Shown: piece after piece, positions 9,497-18,228 of the stretch
How the letters are laid out: each line of letters begins with the position of its first letter
How positions within the stretch are numbered: position 1 is the stretch's first letter
The notes under the pieces: model-generated
Seen by the model: the letters and a program-made list of their open reading frames with translations, nothing else
What the model was told of the DNA's origin: nothing
The model's database searches: none
Source of the DNA: Aquabacterium sp. NJ1
Lineage (GTDB): Bacteria; Pseudomonadota; Gammaproteobacteria; Burkholderiales; Burkholderiaceae_C
Direction: 5' to 3'
Length of the DNA: 64,000 bases
Assembly: GCF_000768065.1 (NCBI RefSeq)
Contig: NZ_JRKM01000001.1
Span: forward strand, 2,728,001 to 2,792,000
Position numbers and translations under genes: made by a program

Positions 9497-9859
9497 GTGA
9501 CCGTATCTGATTTGACGTCGCCACAAGCGACAGATGCTCGCCAGGGCCCCCGGGCCCATGTCTCCTGGGCCGCCAGGGTGGTGCTGAGCCCTCAGTCCTT
9601 CCTGGAGGCCCGCGTGGTCAACATCTCGGCCGATGGGCTGGGGCTGGTCTGCGAGCGGGCCTTCCCGGACGGGGCGGTGCTGCACCTCCTGATCGCCCTG
9701 CCGGACCCGGCTGACCGCAGCAAGTACCACTACCCCGATCTGCACACCAAGGTGATGTTCCACGTGGCCAAGGGCGGCAAGTTCCGCATGGGCACGCGCT
9801 TTGCCCGGGTCGACCCGGCCATGAAGGCCTTGATCGAAACCTGGGTGCAACGAGGGTAA
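9497..9859 (+). CDS. PilZ domain protein
   Basis: 120-residue cytoplasmic protein consisting of a single PilZ domain, the common c-di-GMP receptor fold. The c-di-GMP signature is present: RQGPR (RxxxR, residues 15-19) and NISADGLGL (NxSxxG type). The GTG start at 9497 has AAGAGGT upstream. Its C-terminal VMFHVAKGGKFRMGTRFARVDPAMKALIETWV is typical of short PilZ proteins. Nearby flhDC suggests a link to motility or surface switching, but the target is not visible. Confidence 0.85.
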   Translation: MTVSDLTSPQATDARQGPRAHVSWAARVVLSPQSFLEARVVNISADGLGLVCERAFPDGAVLHLLIALPDPADRSKYHYPDLHTKVMFHVAKGGKFRMGTRFARVDPAMKALIETWVQRG

Positions 9860-9888
9860 AGCAGGGCGGGGATGGGGCCGGGCCGGCC

Positions 9889-11022
9889 TCACATCCGGCT
9901 GGCGCGGAACTCGGCTTCTTTTTCCAGCATGTCGGTCATGACCGAGACGGCCTGCACGCGGCGCGCCTCGAACGCGCGCTCGATGTTGCCCGGGTCGCCC
10001 GGCTCGCGGTGCACCTGCCGCTGACGGCTCAGCGCGCGAATCAAGGGGTGCAGGACTTCCAGCGCACTGAGGTCAGCCAGGGCGTGCAGACAGCGGCCGA
10101 TGAAGTGCAGCACCTCTTCGCGCGCATCCTCGGTCAGCAGCGCCAGCGGCGGGGCGATGCTGGGGTCAGGCAGGCCTCGTGGGTTGCTCAAGGCCAGGGT
10201 GGGCGGGGTGTCGCCGCAGCAGACGCTGCGCATCAGCTTGGCTGGGGCATGCGGGTCGTTCACGAAGGATTCGACCCGGCCATCGTGGCCACGCGCCACC
10301 AGGCCGCGGATGCGCGCTTCCTGCAGTCCCACACGCGGGCCGGCGCCGTTGTTGGCCATGTCGATGCAGCGCTGCCCGGTGGCCGACAGGGTGAAGCGTT
10401 CGGCGTCGAACACCACCCTGGGCAGCTCCCGCAGCGGGGCGGGCAGCAAGTCGGCCAGGTTGATCCACAAGAGCCGGCGCGGCTGGCTGTAGAGCGCGTC
10501 CACGCCAAAGGGGCGATCCGGGTTGGCCCAGAAGGCGGCGCCGTCCACCGTCAGCACATCACCCGCGCGTGACAGGAACTGCTTGCCCGTCAGGGCTTCG
10601 GCCTGCTGGTACATGGCCGTGGCGATGCCGCGGCGCTGGTGCTCGTAAGCCACCTGCACGTCTTCGTCCTGCAGGTAGGCACCCAGCGCCGTGAAGGTCA
10701 GCTCGCCCACCGGCTCGGCCTGGGGGTTGGAGCCCATGTAGGCCAGGATGCGGTCCGGCTCATCGGGGCTGATGGCGGCTTCGTACTTGAACAGGTAGCC
10801 CATGGACTGGGCCTTGGTATTGGGCTGGACTTCGGCCACGAGGTTGATCACCTCGGTTTCGCCGCAGTAGACGGCGGCTTTCAGCCGCACCGGGAAACTC
10901 GCGCCCGTGCGACCGGGGTTGCCCACGTAATAGGTGTGATGGCTGACGTCGAGCTGGAAGTCACTGGCCCCATAGGGGATCTTCTGTCCCAGCTCCAAGG
11001 TCCGATTCAGGTAAACGTCCAT
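9889..11022 (-). CDS. unknown protein with a GNAT-like acetyl-CoA motif
   Basis: 377 residues from the ATG at 11022, which has GGGAGTGGG upstream (31 extra in-frame residues earlier lack an SD). I do not recognise the whole protein. About residues 95-170 look like a GNAT acetyltransferase core: GELTFTALGAYLQDEDVQVAYEHQRRGIATAMYQQAE, where RRGIATAMY resembles the acetyl-CoA binding R/Q-x-x-G-x-G/A signature. The rest (ALSRQRQVHREPGDPGNIE near the C-terminus) is unassigned. It lies downstream of flhDC but beyond the flhDC terminator, so it has its own promoter. An acetyltransferase activity is a guess from one motif. Confidence 0.65.
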   Translation of the reverse strand: MDVYLNRTLELGQKIPYGASDFQLDVSHHTYYVGNPGRTGASFPVRLKAAVYCGETEVINLVAEVQPNTKAQSMGYLFKYEAAISPDEPDRILAYMGSNPQAEPVGELTFTALGAYLQDEDVQVAYEHQRRGIATAMYQQAEALTGKQFLSRAGDVLTVDGAAFWANPDRPFGVDALYSQPRRLLWINLADLLPAPLRELPRVVFDAERFTLSATGQRCIDMANNGAGPRVGLQEARIRGLVARGHDGRVESFVNDPHAPAKLMRSVCCGDTPPTLALSNPRGLPDPSIAPPLALLTEDAREEVLHFIGRCLHALADLSALEVLHPLIRALSRQRQVHREPGDPGNIERAFEARRVQAVSVMTDMLEKEAEFRASRM

Positions 11023-11139
11023 GCCCACTCCCACTTGAACACACAAAGCCCACGCTGACAGCACGTGGGCCGCCCCATTGTCTCGGGCCTGGGCCGAGGT
11101 GGAAACCCGGATCAAGGGGGGCTAAGGGGTGGATCTGTC

Positions 11140-11167
11140 AAAAAAAGCGGGGTCCCGAAGGACCCCG
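11140..11167 (-). terminator. flhDC intrinsic terminator (UUCG tetraloop)
   Basis: Read on the minus strand: CGGGGTCC, loop TTCG, GGACCCCG, C, then seven T. It starts about 70 bases past the flhC stop. The perfect 8-bp GC-rich stem, stable tetraloop and T-run make a textbook terminator. Confidence 0.9.
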
Positions 11168-11239
11168 ACAAAGCACTCGGTACAGCAGTGCTGCTAGGAG
11201 GAGACAAGCAATGAAAACACTCTGACAAAAAACACGGGA

Positions 11240-11776
11240 TCAGTGCATCTGGATGGCGCCAGCGGCCTTGCCCTTGCCGGCGCGGGCTGGCGGGTTGCAC
11301 AGGCCACACACGAAGTGGCGCGAAATTTCATGAGGGTGGCTGACAAAGTGGCCGCCGCACTTGGAGCACTTGGTCATGGTCAGCATGCCGTTGTCGATGA
11401 ACTTGACCAGGCGCCAGGCGCGGGTCACGGACAGCAGGGGCTCCAGGCCTTGGGATTCGGTCTGCTCCAGGTACAGCTGGTAGGCCTTGATGACGACGTC
11501 GATCTCGTCCATCTCGGCGGCCTTGTTCAGGTACTCGTGGATGTTCAGGAACAGGGAAGCGTGGATATTGGGCTGCCAGGTCATGAACCAGTCGGTCGAG
11601 AAGGGCAGCTGACCCTTGGACGGCGACTTGCCGGAGACTTCCTTATAGAGGCGCAGCAGGCGTTCGTACGACATGTCGGTTTCCGACTCCAGCACTTGCA
11701 GGCGGGCACCCAGGTTGATCAGGGTCACGGCGCGGTCGATTTGCTTGGCTTCGGTCAACAGGCTCTTGCTACGCAT
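11240..11776 (-). CDS. flhC: flagellar transcriptional activator FlhC
   Basis: Zinc-binding subunit of the FlhD4C2 master activator that switches on class II flagellar promoters. 178 residues from the ATG at 11776 (MRSKSLLTEAKQIDRAVTLINLGARLQVLE is the family start; the frame runs 43 codons further upstream, across the flhD 3' end). The four zinc ligands are present as C137-x2-C140 and C157-x2-C160 (TKCSKCGGHFV...HFVCGLCNPP). It is preceded by flhD, 55 bases upstream, and followed by a strong terminator. flhDC here stands without adjacent motA/motB or che genes. Confidence 0.96.
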   Translation of the reverse strand: MRSKSLLTEAKQIDRAVTLINLGARLQVLESETDMSYERLLRLYKEVSGKSPSKGQLPFSTDWFMTWQPNIHASLFLNIHEYLNKAAEMDEIDVVIKAYQLYLEQTESQGLEPLLSVTRAWRLVKFIDNGMLTMTKCSKCGGHFVSHPHEISRHFVCGLCNPPARAGKGKAAGAIQMH

Positions 11777-11831
11777 GGTGGATTCTCCGGCTTGTCTGTG
11801 AATAGGGTGTGCGGTTCGGGCGGTGTCTGGA

Positions 11832-12155
11832 TCAGGCGGCTTCTTGATGCTTGCCAGCCAGCAGGATCGAGGCATGCAGGCGGGAGGCGCCATCGCTGCC
11901 AGCACCCTTGCCGTGATTGGTCAGCAGGGTCCAGACCATGTCGTCGTCAACACGCATGCGGCACACCAGGGTGTTGCTCGAAGCCACCTTCATCAGCTGG
12001 GCGGGGCTCAGCGAAGCCAGGCGGTCGGCGGCGGCTTCGGACAGGCCCAGGCGGAACAGCGCCTGTTCGCGGTCATTGCGGATCAGGGTCTGAGCCAGCA
12101 TCAGGTAGGACAGGTTGGTTTCGCGGATTTCCATCAGGATTTGGTCGGCGTTCAT
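11832..12155 (-). CDS. flhD: flagellar transcriptional activator FlhD
   Basis: Partner of FlhC in the flagellar master activator. 107 residues, the normal beta-proteobacterial length. It has the conserved N-terminal IRETNLSYLMLAQTLIRNDREQALFRLG and the cysteine at position 65 (SSNTLVCRMRVDD) used in the inter-subunit disulfide of the E. coli protein. SD AAAGGAA lies upstream of the ATG. First gene of the flhDC operon. Confidence 0.95.
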   Translation of the reverse strand: MNADQILMEIRETNLSYLMLAQTLIRNDREQALFRLGLSEAAADRLASLSPAQLMKVASSNTLVCRMRVDDDMVWTLLTNHGKGAGSDGASRLHASILLAGKHQEAA

Positions 12156-12457
12156 GGCTGTGTTCCTTTGTTTGACTCAGTGCGGTTTCGCGTTGTCGAT
12201 GGAGTCATTGTGCAAACGGATGCCAAATTCCTTGATAGGTGAGCGGCTGTAAGACGGGTCGGTTTCCGGCTACACGCTTTGTAGGAATTTGCCTGACAAA
12301 ACGCCCGAACTGGGCAGGCAAGGCGGTTCAGACAAAAGCTTTGTAAACGGCCTGTAATTGCCCGCAAGCCGTCAGAAATTCACTTGGTTCCCCTGGGGCG
12401 GCGGCTTACTCTGGCGTTTCGAATGACGACGCGCCCGCAGGGCAAAGGACCCGGAAG
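12156..12457. other. flhD/metalloprotease divergent intergenic region
   Basis: 302 bases with no gene. It must carry the flhDC promoter (minus) and the protease promoter (plus). A GCTTTGTA octamer occurs twice (near 12279 and 12338), the second inside ACAAA-AGC-TTTGT. I cannot assign a regulator. Confidence 0.4.
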
Positions 12458-14389
12458 ATGCAGTTCAGCCGCACGATGTTTTCAGCGCTGGCCCTGGTGG
12501 CCATGGGCACCTGGAATGGCCAGGCCCTGGCGGCCGTGAACCCCAGCACCCTCTCCGACAGAGGCCTGGAGATCCACAACCCGCTCAAGCTGGACGCACG
12601 CGCCCTGATGGCCATGCGCAGCGGCCAGACCGTGGCCATCACCTTCCCGGTAATCGGCCGCAAGACCGTGGTGTTCGAGACCACCACCAAGGGGCTCGAT
12701 GGCCTGAGCTACTGGCATGGCAGCCTGCAGGGCAACCCACGCGACCGCGTCTACCTCAAGCAGACCAAGGACGGTTTTGTGGGTGCGGTGCGTTTTGGTG
12801 GGCGCCAGGTGCCCTTCAGGCAGCAGCCCAACGGGGTGCTGGTGCCCGTGGCCGATGCGGGCCCCATCCAGGGCCAGGCCTACACCCTGGGGGCCCAGGT
12901 GAGCCCGGGTGTGCGCGCACTGGCGGGCAACCTGGCCGGCCTGGCGCAAGCCGACGAGGGCGCGGAAATCGCCTTGCCTTTGCCGAACGGGCAGACCGAA
13001 GTGGCCATCGTCACCCACCGCGAGCTGGACCAGGACGGTTTCGTGCAGATCCAGGGCATCAGCCGCATGGACGGTGCCGCTGCCCCCACGGTCATCACCG
13101 TGGGCACGGACGCGGTCTTTGGCACGGTGCTGAGCAATGGCAACGAGTACCAGATCGTCACCCGTCAGGGGCGCACCCAGATCGTCGACCCGAATGCGGC
13201 CGGCTGGGCCAAGCTGCGCGGGCCGGATCAGGCCGACCCGGACGAGGCGTCCCAGGCTTTGGCGATCACCGTGGGCGGGCGCACGCAAAAGGCGACCACG
13301 ACCACCACCCCCAGCGGCGGCACCCTGGTCCCCCTGGCCGCCGGCAAGATCGACACCACCATCACCCTGTTCATGACCTACGGGCCCAGCTATGTGGCGC
13401 AGTGGGGCACGGAGGCGGTGGCGCGCACCCGCTTGTCCAACATCGTGCAGCTGGCCAACTCGGCCTACTCGAACAGCGGCACGGGTGTGGCCTTCAAGAT
13501 CGTCGGCTGGGCCAAGGTGGCGCAGGCGGACGCCACGCCGCAGGTCATCCTGCCGGCCATGCGGGCCGATTCGGGTGCGTTCAAAGGCGTGGCGGCGCTC
13601 AAGCGGACGGCGGGCGGCGCCATCACGGTGTTCTTTGCGCCTTTCAACCCCACCACCTCCCGCTCATCCACCTGTGGTCTGGCTTATGTGCCGGGCGGCG
13701 GGGCCGGGGGCATGAGCCTGTTCAACGCCCAGGTGGGCAGCTCGATGTTCGCCTCGCTCAACGACGGGCAGTCCAACGGCTACTACTGCGAAATGCTCAG
13801 CCTGGCGCACGAGCTGGGGCACAACCTGGGCAACGCGCATGACAAGGCCAATTCCTCCTTCCCCGGCGTGTTTGCCTACAGCTACGGCAAGGGCCTCAGC
13901 GGGCAGTTCGGCACGGTCATGTCCTACATCTCGCCGCGCGTGGCGCTGTTCTCGTCGCCCCAGCTGACCTGCACGGCCACCAAACAGCCGTGCGGCACCA
14001 GCACCGAAAACGTGGTGGCGACCATGCTGCAGACCAAGGCCACGGTGGCCGCCCAGGGCAACGCCAGCAAGGCTTCCGTTTCCACCGATGGCAGCACGGT
14101 GGTGGCGGGCTGGTTGCTCAACGCCAACGGTTCGCCCTACACCGGTGCGGCCACCCTCAAGCCCACCGACAGCCGGGTCCGCTGCAGCGCTGGGACCACC
14201 GGTTTGTACGTGTGCACGGTGCCCAGCGCGGTGAGCGCGGTGTCGCTCAGCGTGACGGCCGCGGGCAAGGTGGTGGCGCCTTCGGTCGGCTCTTTCACCG
14301 TGGACCGCAGCAGCAACCAGCCGGTGATCGGCACCCGCTTCTACCTGAGCGCCGCGCCCACGACGGCGGCAAGCACTGCAAAGAAGTAA
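12458..14389 (+). CDS. secreted reprolysin-like metzincin protease
   Basis: 643-residue exported zinc endopeptidase. The signal peptide is MQFSRTMFSALALVAMGTWNGQALAA. A propeptide-like region is followed by the catalytic domain, with HELGHNLGNAHD at residues 451-462 (ligands H451, H455 and H461, catalytic E452). The metzincin methionine turn follows as GTVMSYISPRVALFSSP. Cysteines near the active site (SSTCGLAYVPG, GYYCEMLS) suit disulfides of an extracellular enzyme. The last roughly 110 residues (VSTDGSTVVAGWLLNANGSPYTGA) are a beta-sandwich-like tail. Orientation is divergent from flhDC, and a terminator follows. The substrate is unknown; nutrient acquisition or virulence are both possible. 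Confidence 0.9.
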   Translation: MQFSRTMFSALALVAMGTWNGQALAAVNPSTLSDRGLEIHNPLKLDARALMAMRSGQTVAITFPVIGRKTVVFETTTKGLDGLSYWHGSLQGNPRDRVYLKQTKDGFVGAVRFGGRQVPFRQQPNGVLVPVADAGPIQGQAYTLGAQVSPGVRALAGNLAGLAQADEGAEIALPLPNGQTEVAIVTHRELDQDGFVQIQGISRMDGAAAPTVITVGTDAVFGTVLSNGNEYQIVTRQGRTQIVDPNAAGWAKLRGPDQADPDEASQALAITVGGRTQKATTTTTPSGGTLVPLAAGKIDTTITLFMTYGPSYVAQWGTEAVARTRLSNIVQLANSAYSNSGTGVAFKIVGWAKVAQADATPQVILPAMRADSGAFKGVAALKRTAGGAITVFFAPFNPTTSRSSTCGLAYVPGGGAGGMSLFNAQVGSSMFASLNDGQSNGYYCEMLSLAHELGHNLGNAHDKANSSFPGVFAYSYGKGLSGQFGTVMSYISPRVALFSSPQLTCTATKQPCGTSTENVVATMLQTKATVAAQGNASKASVSTDGSTVVAGWLLNANGSPYTGAATLKPTDSRVRCSAGTTGLYVCTVPSAVSAVSLSVTAAGKVVAPSVGSFTVDRSSNQPVIGTRFYLSAAPTTAASTAKK

Positions 14390-14407
14390 GCGCTCGCTAT
14401 CCATGAA

Positions 14408-14440
14408 TCCCGCCAGGTTACACAGCCTGGCGGGATTTTT
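14408..14440 (+). terminator. intrinsic terminator of the metalloprotease gene
   Basis: TCCCGCCAGG, an 8-base loop, CCTGGCGGGA, then TTTTT, about 20 bases after the stop. Perfect 10-bp stem. Confidence 0.9.
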
Positions 14441-14465
14441 CATTTCAATCTCATTTGACGAGGCG

Positions 14466-14502
14466 ATAGCCCTTACCAATCAATCGTATTTGATCAATCA
14501 AT
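14466..14502. promoter_or_regulatory. OxyR-like binding site upstream of ahpC
   Basis: Four tetranucleotides spaced by seven bases, as in OxyR sites: ATAG, CAAT, ATTT, CAAT. This gives 12 of 16 matches to ATAG-N7-CTAT-N7-ATAG-N7-CTAT. It abuts the candidate -35 of ahpC, the position where OxyR activates. The region is strikingly A/T-rich. Confidence 0.5.
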
Positions 14503-14531
14503 TCGCTATATGGCATGACCTGGCCTAAGAT
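14503..14531 (+). promoter_or_regulatory. candidate ahpC promoter
   Basis: A weak -35 (TCGCTA, 14503-14508) and a -10 (TAAGAT, 14526-14531) with 17-base spacing, 45 bases before the ahpC start. A poor -35 next to an activator site is what an OxyR-dependent promoter would show. Confidence 0.4.
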
Positions 14532-14575
14532 TCACCCCGTTGTCTCTCAACCCCAAACCTAAACAGGAACAAGCC

Positions 14576-15151
14576 ATGTCTCTGATCAACACCCAGGTTC
14601 AGCCCTTCAAGACCCAAGCTTTCGTCAACCGCGGCGGCAAGGGCGAGTTCATTGAAGTCTCCGACGAGAGCCTGAAGGGCAAGTGGTCCGTCCTGATCTT
14701 CATGCCGGCCGCCTTCACCTTCAACTGCCCTACCGAAATCGAAGACGCCGCCAACAGCTACGCCGAGTTCCAGAAGGCTGGCGCCGAGATCTACATCGTC
14801 ACCACCGACACCCACTTCTCGCACAAGGTGTGGCACGAAACCTCGCCCGCCGTGGGCAAGGCCAAGTTCCCCCTGGTTGGCGACCCCACGCACCAACTGA
14901 CCAACGCTTTCGGCGTGCACATCCCTGAAGAAGGCCTGGCGCTGCGCGGCACCTTCATCATCAACCCCGAAGGCCAGATCAAGACCGCTGAAATCCACAG
15001 CAACGAGATCGCCCGTGACGTGTCGGAAACCCTGCGCAAGCTCAAGGCTGCCCAGTTCACCGCCGCTCACCCCAACCAGGTCTGCCCGGCCAAGTGGAAG
15101 GAAGGCGCTGCCGCCCTGACCCCTTCGCTGGACCTGGTCGGCAAGATCTGA
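14576..15151 (+). CDS. ahpC: alkyl hydroperoxide reductase, peroxiredoxin subunit AhpC
   Basis: Typical 2-Cys peroxiredoxin reducing H2O2 and organic peroxides. 191 residues from the ATG at 14576 (MSLINTQVQPF is the AhpC start; SD AGGA precedes it, while 12 earlier in-frame residues are not family-like). Peroxidatic C51 sits in FTFNCPTEIED and resolving C170 in NQVCPAKWKEG. AhpF, its reductase, is next downstream; the intergenic inverted repeat may adjust the ratio of the two. Expression is probably induced by peroxide through OxyR. Confidence 0.97.
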   Translation: MSLINTQVQPFKTQAFVNRGGKGEFIEVSDESLKGKWSVLIFMPAAFTFNCPTEIEDAANSYAEFQKAGAEIYIVTTDTHFSHKVWHETSPAVGKAKFPLVGDPTHQLTNAFGVHIPEEGLALRGTFIINPEGQIKTAEIHSNEIARDVSETLRKLKAAQFTAAHPNQVCPAKWKEGAAALTPSLDLVGKI

Positions 15152-15178
15152 GGCTGATCCGGACGGATTGCCGTGGGT

Positions 15179-15282
15179 GGCACATCCCGGCCTCAGGCGC
15201 ACGCCTGCGTTGCAAATCCTCGCCATAGCACGGGCTATGGCTGTGGTTTGCGCCTTGCCCTGCGCCTGACGCCAGGCGTGCC
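15179..15282. repeat. long imperfect inverted repeat between ahpC and ahpF
   Basis: Two arms of about 50 bases (15179-15229 and 15234-15282) around ACGG. The tip CCATAGC-ACGG-GCTATGG and the middle TCAGGCGCA/TGCGCCTGA are perfect, and the ends GGCAC/GTGCC pair. It looks like a dispersed genomic repeat of the REP/ERIC kind and would form a large RNA hairpin in an ahpCF transcript. Confidence 0.8.
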
Positions 15283-15376
15283 CCCTCACGTCACCCCGCC
15301 CGAATCAACCTTTGGCCTCCTTTGCAAAGACAGGAGGCCGGTTCCCGAAGTCGCTTGATTAAAAAGGATGCACATC

Positions 15377-16945
15377 ATGTTGGACGATTCCCTCAAGGCA
15401 CAACTCGGCGCTTACCTGGAGCGCGTACAGCAACCCTTCGAGATCGTCGCATCCCTGAGCGACTCCGAGAACTCGCGCGAGATGCTGGACCTGCTGCAGA
15501 CCATCACCGGCCTGCGCAGCGACAAGATCACGCTCAAGACCGATGGCCAGGATGCGCGCAAGCCCTCCTTCACGCTGCAGCGCGTGGGCAGCGATACATC
15601 GCTGCGCTTCGCCGGTTTGCCGCTGGGCCACGAGTTCACCTCGCTGGTGCTGGCGCTGCTCTGGACGGGTGGCCACCCGCCCAAGGTCGAGCCCGATGTG
15701 ATCGAGCAGATCACGGCCCTGGATGGTGACTTCCATTTCGAGGTCTACATGTCCCTGAGCTGCCACAACTGCCCGGACGTGGTGCAGGCGCTCAGCCTGA
15801 TGGCCATCCTCAACCCCAAGATCAAGACGACCATCATCGAAGGCGGCGCCTTCCAGGAAGAGGTGGAGACGCGCGAGATCATGGCCGTGCCCATGGTCTT
15901 CCTCAACGGCAGCATGTTCGCCTCGGGCAAGATGACCGTGGAAGAGATCGTGGCCAAGCTGGACACGGGTGCCGCCGCGCGGGATGCCGCCAAGCTGTCG
16001 GCCAAGGAAGCGTATGACGTGCTGATCGTCGGCGGTGGCCCGGCTGGCGCTGCTGCTGCCGTGTACGCGGCCCGCAAGGGCATCCGCACCGGCGTGGTGG
16101 CCGAGCGCTTTGGTGGCCAGGTCAATGACACGCTGGCCATCGAGAACTACATCTCGGTGCTGGAAACCGATGGCCCCAAGTTCGCCGCCGCGCTGGAGGC
16201 GCACACCCGCGCTTATGACGTCGACATCATGAACCTGCAGCGCGCCGACAAGCTGATCCCGGCGGCGCAGCCCGGTGGCCTGATCGAAGTGCAGCTGGCC
16301 AATGGTGGCGTGCTCAAGAGCAAGAGCGTGATCATCTCGACGGGGGCGCGCTGGCGCAACGTCAACGTGCCCGGCGAGGCCGAGTACCGCAACAAGGGCG
16401 TGGCCTACTGCCCGCACTGCGACGGCCCCTTGTTCAAGGGCAAGCGCGTGGCCGTGATCGGCGGCGGCAACTCGGGCGTGGAGGCCGCGATCGACCTCGC
16501 GGGTGTCGTGGCCCACGTCACGCTGATCGAGTTTGCCGAACAGCTCAAGGCGGACGCCGTGCTGGTCAACAAGCTCAAGAGCCTGCCCAATGTCGAGATC
16601 CACACCAACGCGCAGACCACCGAGATCACCGGGGTCGAAGGCAAGGTCAATGGCTTGAGCTACAAGGACCGCGCCACCGGGGCGGACCACCACGTCGCGC
16701 TGGAAGGCGTCTTCGTGCAGATCGGCCTGGTGCCCAACACCGAGTGGCTCAAGGGCACGCTGGAGCTGTCGCGCTTTGGCGAAATCATGGTGGACGCCAA
16801 GGGCGCGACCAATGTGCCGGGCGTGTTCGCTGCCGGTGACTGCACGACCGTGCCTTACAAGCAGATCGTGATTGCTGCCGGTGACGGCGCCAAGGCGGCA
16901 CTGGGTGCCTTTGACCACCTCATCCGCTCGTCGGTGCCCGCTTGA
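15377..16945 (+). CDS. ahpF: alkyl hydroperoxide reductase subunit F (AhpF)
   Basis: FAD-dependent NADH:peroxiredoxin reductase that regenerates AhpC. 522 residues from the ATG at 15377 ([10 protein letters not shown] matches the family; an ATG nine bases earlier is also possible, and the SD AAAAGG serves either). An N-terminal tandem thioredoxin-fold domain carries C129-HN-C132 (SCHNCPDVV). The thioredoxin-reductase-like part has the FAD motif [21 protein letters not shown], the redox C345-PH-C348 (AYCPHCDGP), the NAD motif [16 protein letters not shown] and [15 protein letters not shown]. Follows ahpC, 225 bases away. Confidence 0.97.
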   Translation: MLDDSLKAQLGAYLERVQQPFEIVASLSDSENSREMLDLLQTITGLRSDKITLKTDGQDARKPSFTLQRVGSDTSLRFAGLPLGHEFTSLVLALLWTGGHPPKVEPDVIEQITALDGDFHFEVYMSLSCHNCPDVVQALSLMAILNPKIKTTIIEGGAFQEEVETREIMAVPMVFLNGSMFASGKMTVEEIVAKLDTGAAARDAAKLSAKEAYDVLIVGGGPAGAAAAVYAARKGIRTGVVAERFGGQVNDTLAIENYISVLETDGPKFAAALEAHTRAYDVDIMNLQRADKLIPAAQPGGLIEVQLANGGVLKSKSVIISTGARWRNVNVPGEAEYRNKGVAYCPHCDGPLFKGKRVAVIGGGNSGVEAAIDLAGVVAHVTLIEFAEQLKADAVLVNKLKSLPNVEIHTNAQTTEITGVEGKVNGLSYKDRATGADHHVALEGVFVQIGLVPNTEWLKGTLELSRFGEIMVDAKGATNVPGVFAAGDCTTVPYKQIVIAAGDGAKAALGAFDHLIRSSVPA

Positions 16946-16963
16946 TGAGCCGGTGAGCGCGGG

Positions 16964-18118
16964 TCAGGGCTGGAGCGTCAGCACAAAGCCCCGATAGGCA
17001 TTGGCTGCATTGACCATCCAGCCGGTGATCTCGTCCTGGTCGTTGATGGCTTTGGCCTGCACGAAGGTGAAGCCGGCTGGCGGCGTGGCGAGCACATTGA
17101 GATCCTGCCGCACGCCATTGCGCCAGATCACGGCGCGGCAGCCGTGGATGTCCTGATCGGTGCGGCAGTGGCTGCCGACAACCGTGCCGGCGGCGTTCAC
17201 GCCATAAGCCACGCTGCTGTAGCCGTTGTCGGTGGGCAAGGCCTGCGCACGGCCCTCGTACCAGATGTAGGCGCGGTTGCCTTGTTTGCTGGCGGGCGCC
17301 CAGTAAAAGCCGGCCACGTGACCGGCCGAGCTGATGGCTTCGGCGTGCACATCGTTTTCGCTGCCGTCCACCGTGCGCAGCGTGCTGGTGGGCCCGTCCA
17401 GCGTCCACACGATCACGCCGGACTGGCCGCCGCCTTCGTACTGGCCATCACCCACGGCTATGGTGGCATTGATGGCGCGCGCCTTGACGGACAGCGCGCC
17501 CGCCGATGGCAGCAGGGTGGCCAGGCCATCTCGCAGCAGGAAGGCGTATTCGTTCAAGTGCTTGTCGATCTGTGCGCGCCCCAGGATCCAGCCCTGTTCA
17601 TTGATGCCCACGGCACGGGCAGACAGGTAGGCGGGCAGGCCTTGCATCTGGGCGCTGAGGTCGACCGGCGCGCTGCCAGGGCTCAGCCACAGCACCGGGT
17701 GCACGCCGACGTCAAAGGTGCTTTTGGACACATAGCTGCGGCCCACCATCACACCACGGCTGTTGATGGCCAGGGCTTCGCAAGGCTTGTCCCAGCTGGT
17801 GGCGGTGCTGGCCGCCTTGTTCAGGCAGGGCAGCACGGCGGGGGCGCCCCCTTGAACGGGCCACCACACCGACCGAGGCTGATGCTTGCTGTAGCCTTCA
17901 ACCAGGCAGTCGACCCACTGGCTGATGGGGCAGTCCTGCTTGACGTAGGACTCGCCCAGCACGATGCCGCTGGCACCGATCACCTCGCCATAGCTGTTTT
18001 GATCCGGCGCGGTCGGTGCCAGCAGGCTCACGCCATCAGCCGCCACAGCAGACGGGGACGACAACGCCAGCAGCGCGCTGCCGAGCAGCACTGCAAACGA
18101 TGTGGTCCGGGTCTTCAT
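16964..18118 (-). CDS. exported HAF-repeat-like beta-propeller protein
   Basis: 384 residues from the ATG at 18118 (AGGAG upstream; 21 earlier in-frame residues are unlikely). The signal peptide is MKTRTTSFAVLLGSALLALSSPSAVAA. The body repeats a unit of about 50 residues with INxxGxxVGxS...PVLW: ALAINSRGVMVGRSYV, AVGINEQGWILGRAQ, AISSAGHVAGFYWA, YGVNAAGTVVGSHC, AKAINDQDEITGWMV. This is the pattern of HAF-repeat exported proteins. Paired cysteines (CPISQWVDC, CLNKAAS...KPC, CRTDQDIHGC) suggest disulfides. Function unknown. Confidence 0.75.
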   Translation of the reverse strand: MKTRTTSFAVLLGSALLALSSPSAVAADGVSLLAPTAPDQNSYGEVIGASGIVLGESYVKQDCPISQWVDCLVEGYSKHQPRSVWWPVQGGAPAVLPCLNKAASTATSWDKPCEALAINSRGVMVGRSYVSKSTFDVGVHPVLWLSPGSAPVDLSAQMQGLPAYLSARAVGINEQGWILGRAQIDKHLNEYAFLLRDGLATLLPSAGALSVKARAINATIAVGDGQYEGGGQSGVIVWTLDGPTSTLRTVDGSENDVHAEAISSAGHVAGFYWAPASKQGNRAYIWYEGRAQALPTDNGYSSVAYGVNAAGTVVGSHCRTDQDIHGCRAVIWRNGVRQDLNVLATPPAGFTFVQAKAINDQDEITGWMVNAANAYRGFVLTLQP

Positions 18119-18228
18119 GTAGTGGCTCCTGATGTGCAGGCCAGACATTAAGGGCAGTGTCATGACTTGGCCCGTAATCATTCGTAAATGGCGGACCAGG
18201 GCGCAACAAGGGCACCATCACGTGGAGT

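Noticed and set aside
11243-12175. 310-codon plus-strand ORF opposite flhDC
   Set aside because: Antisense to FlhC and FlhD, both full-length with diagnostic residues.
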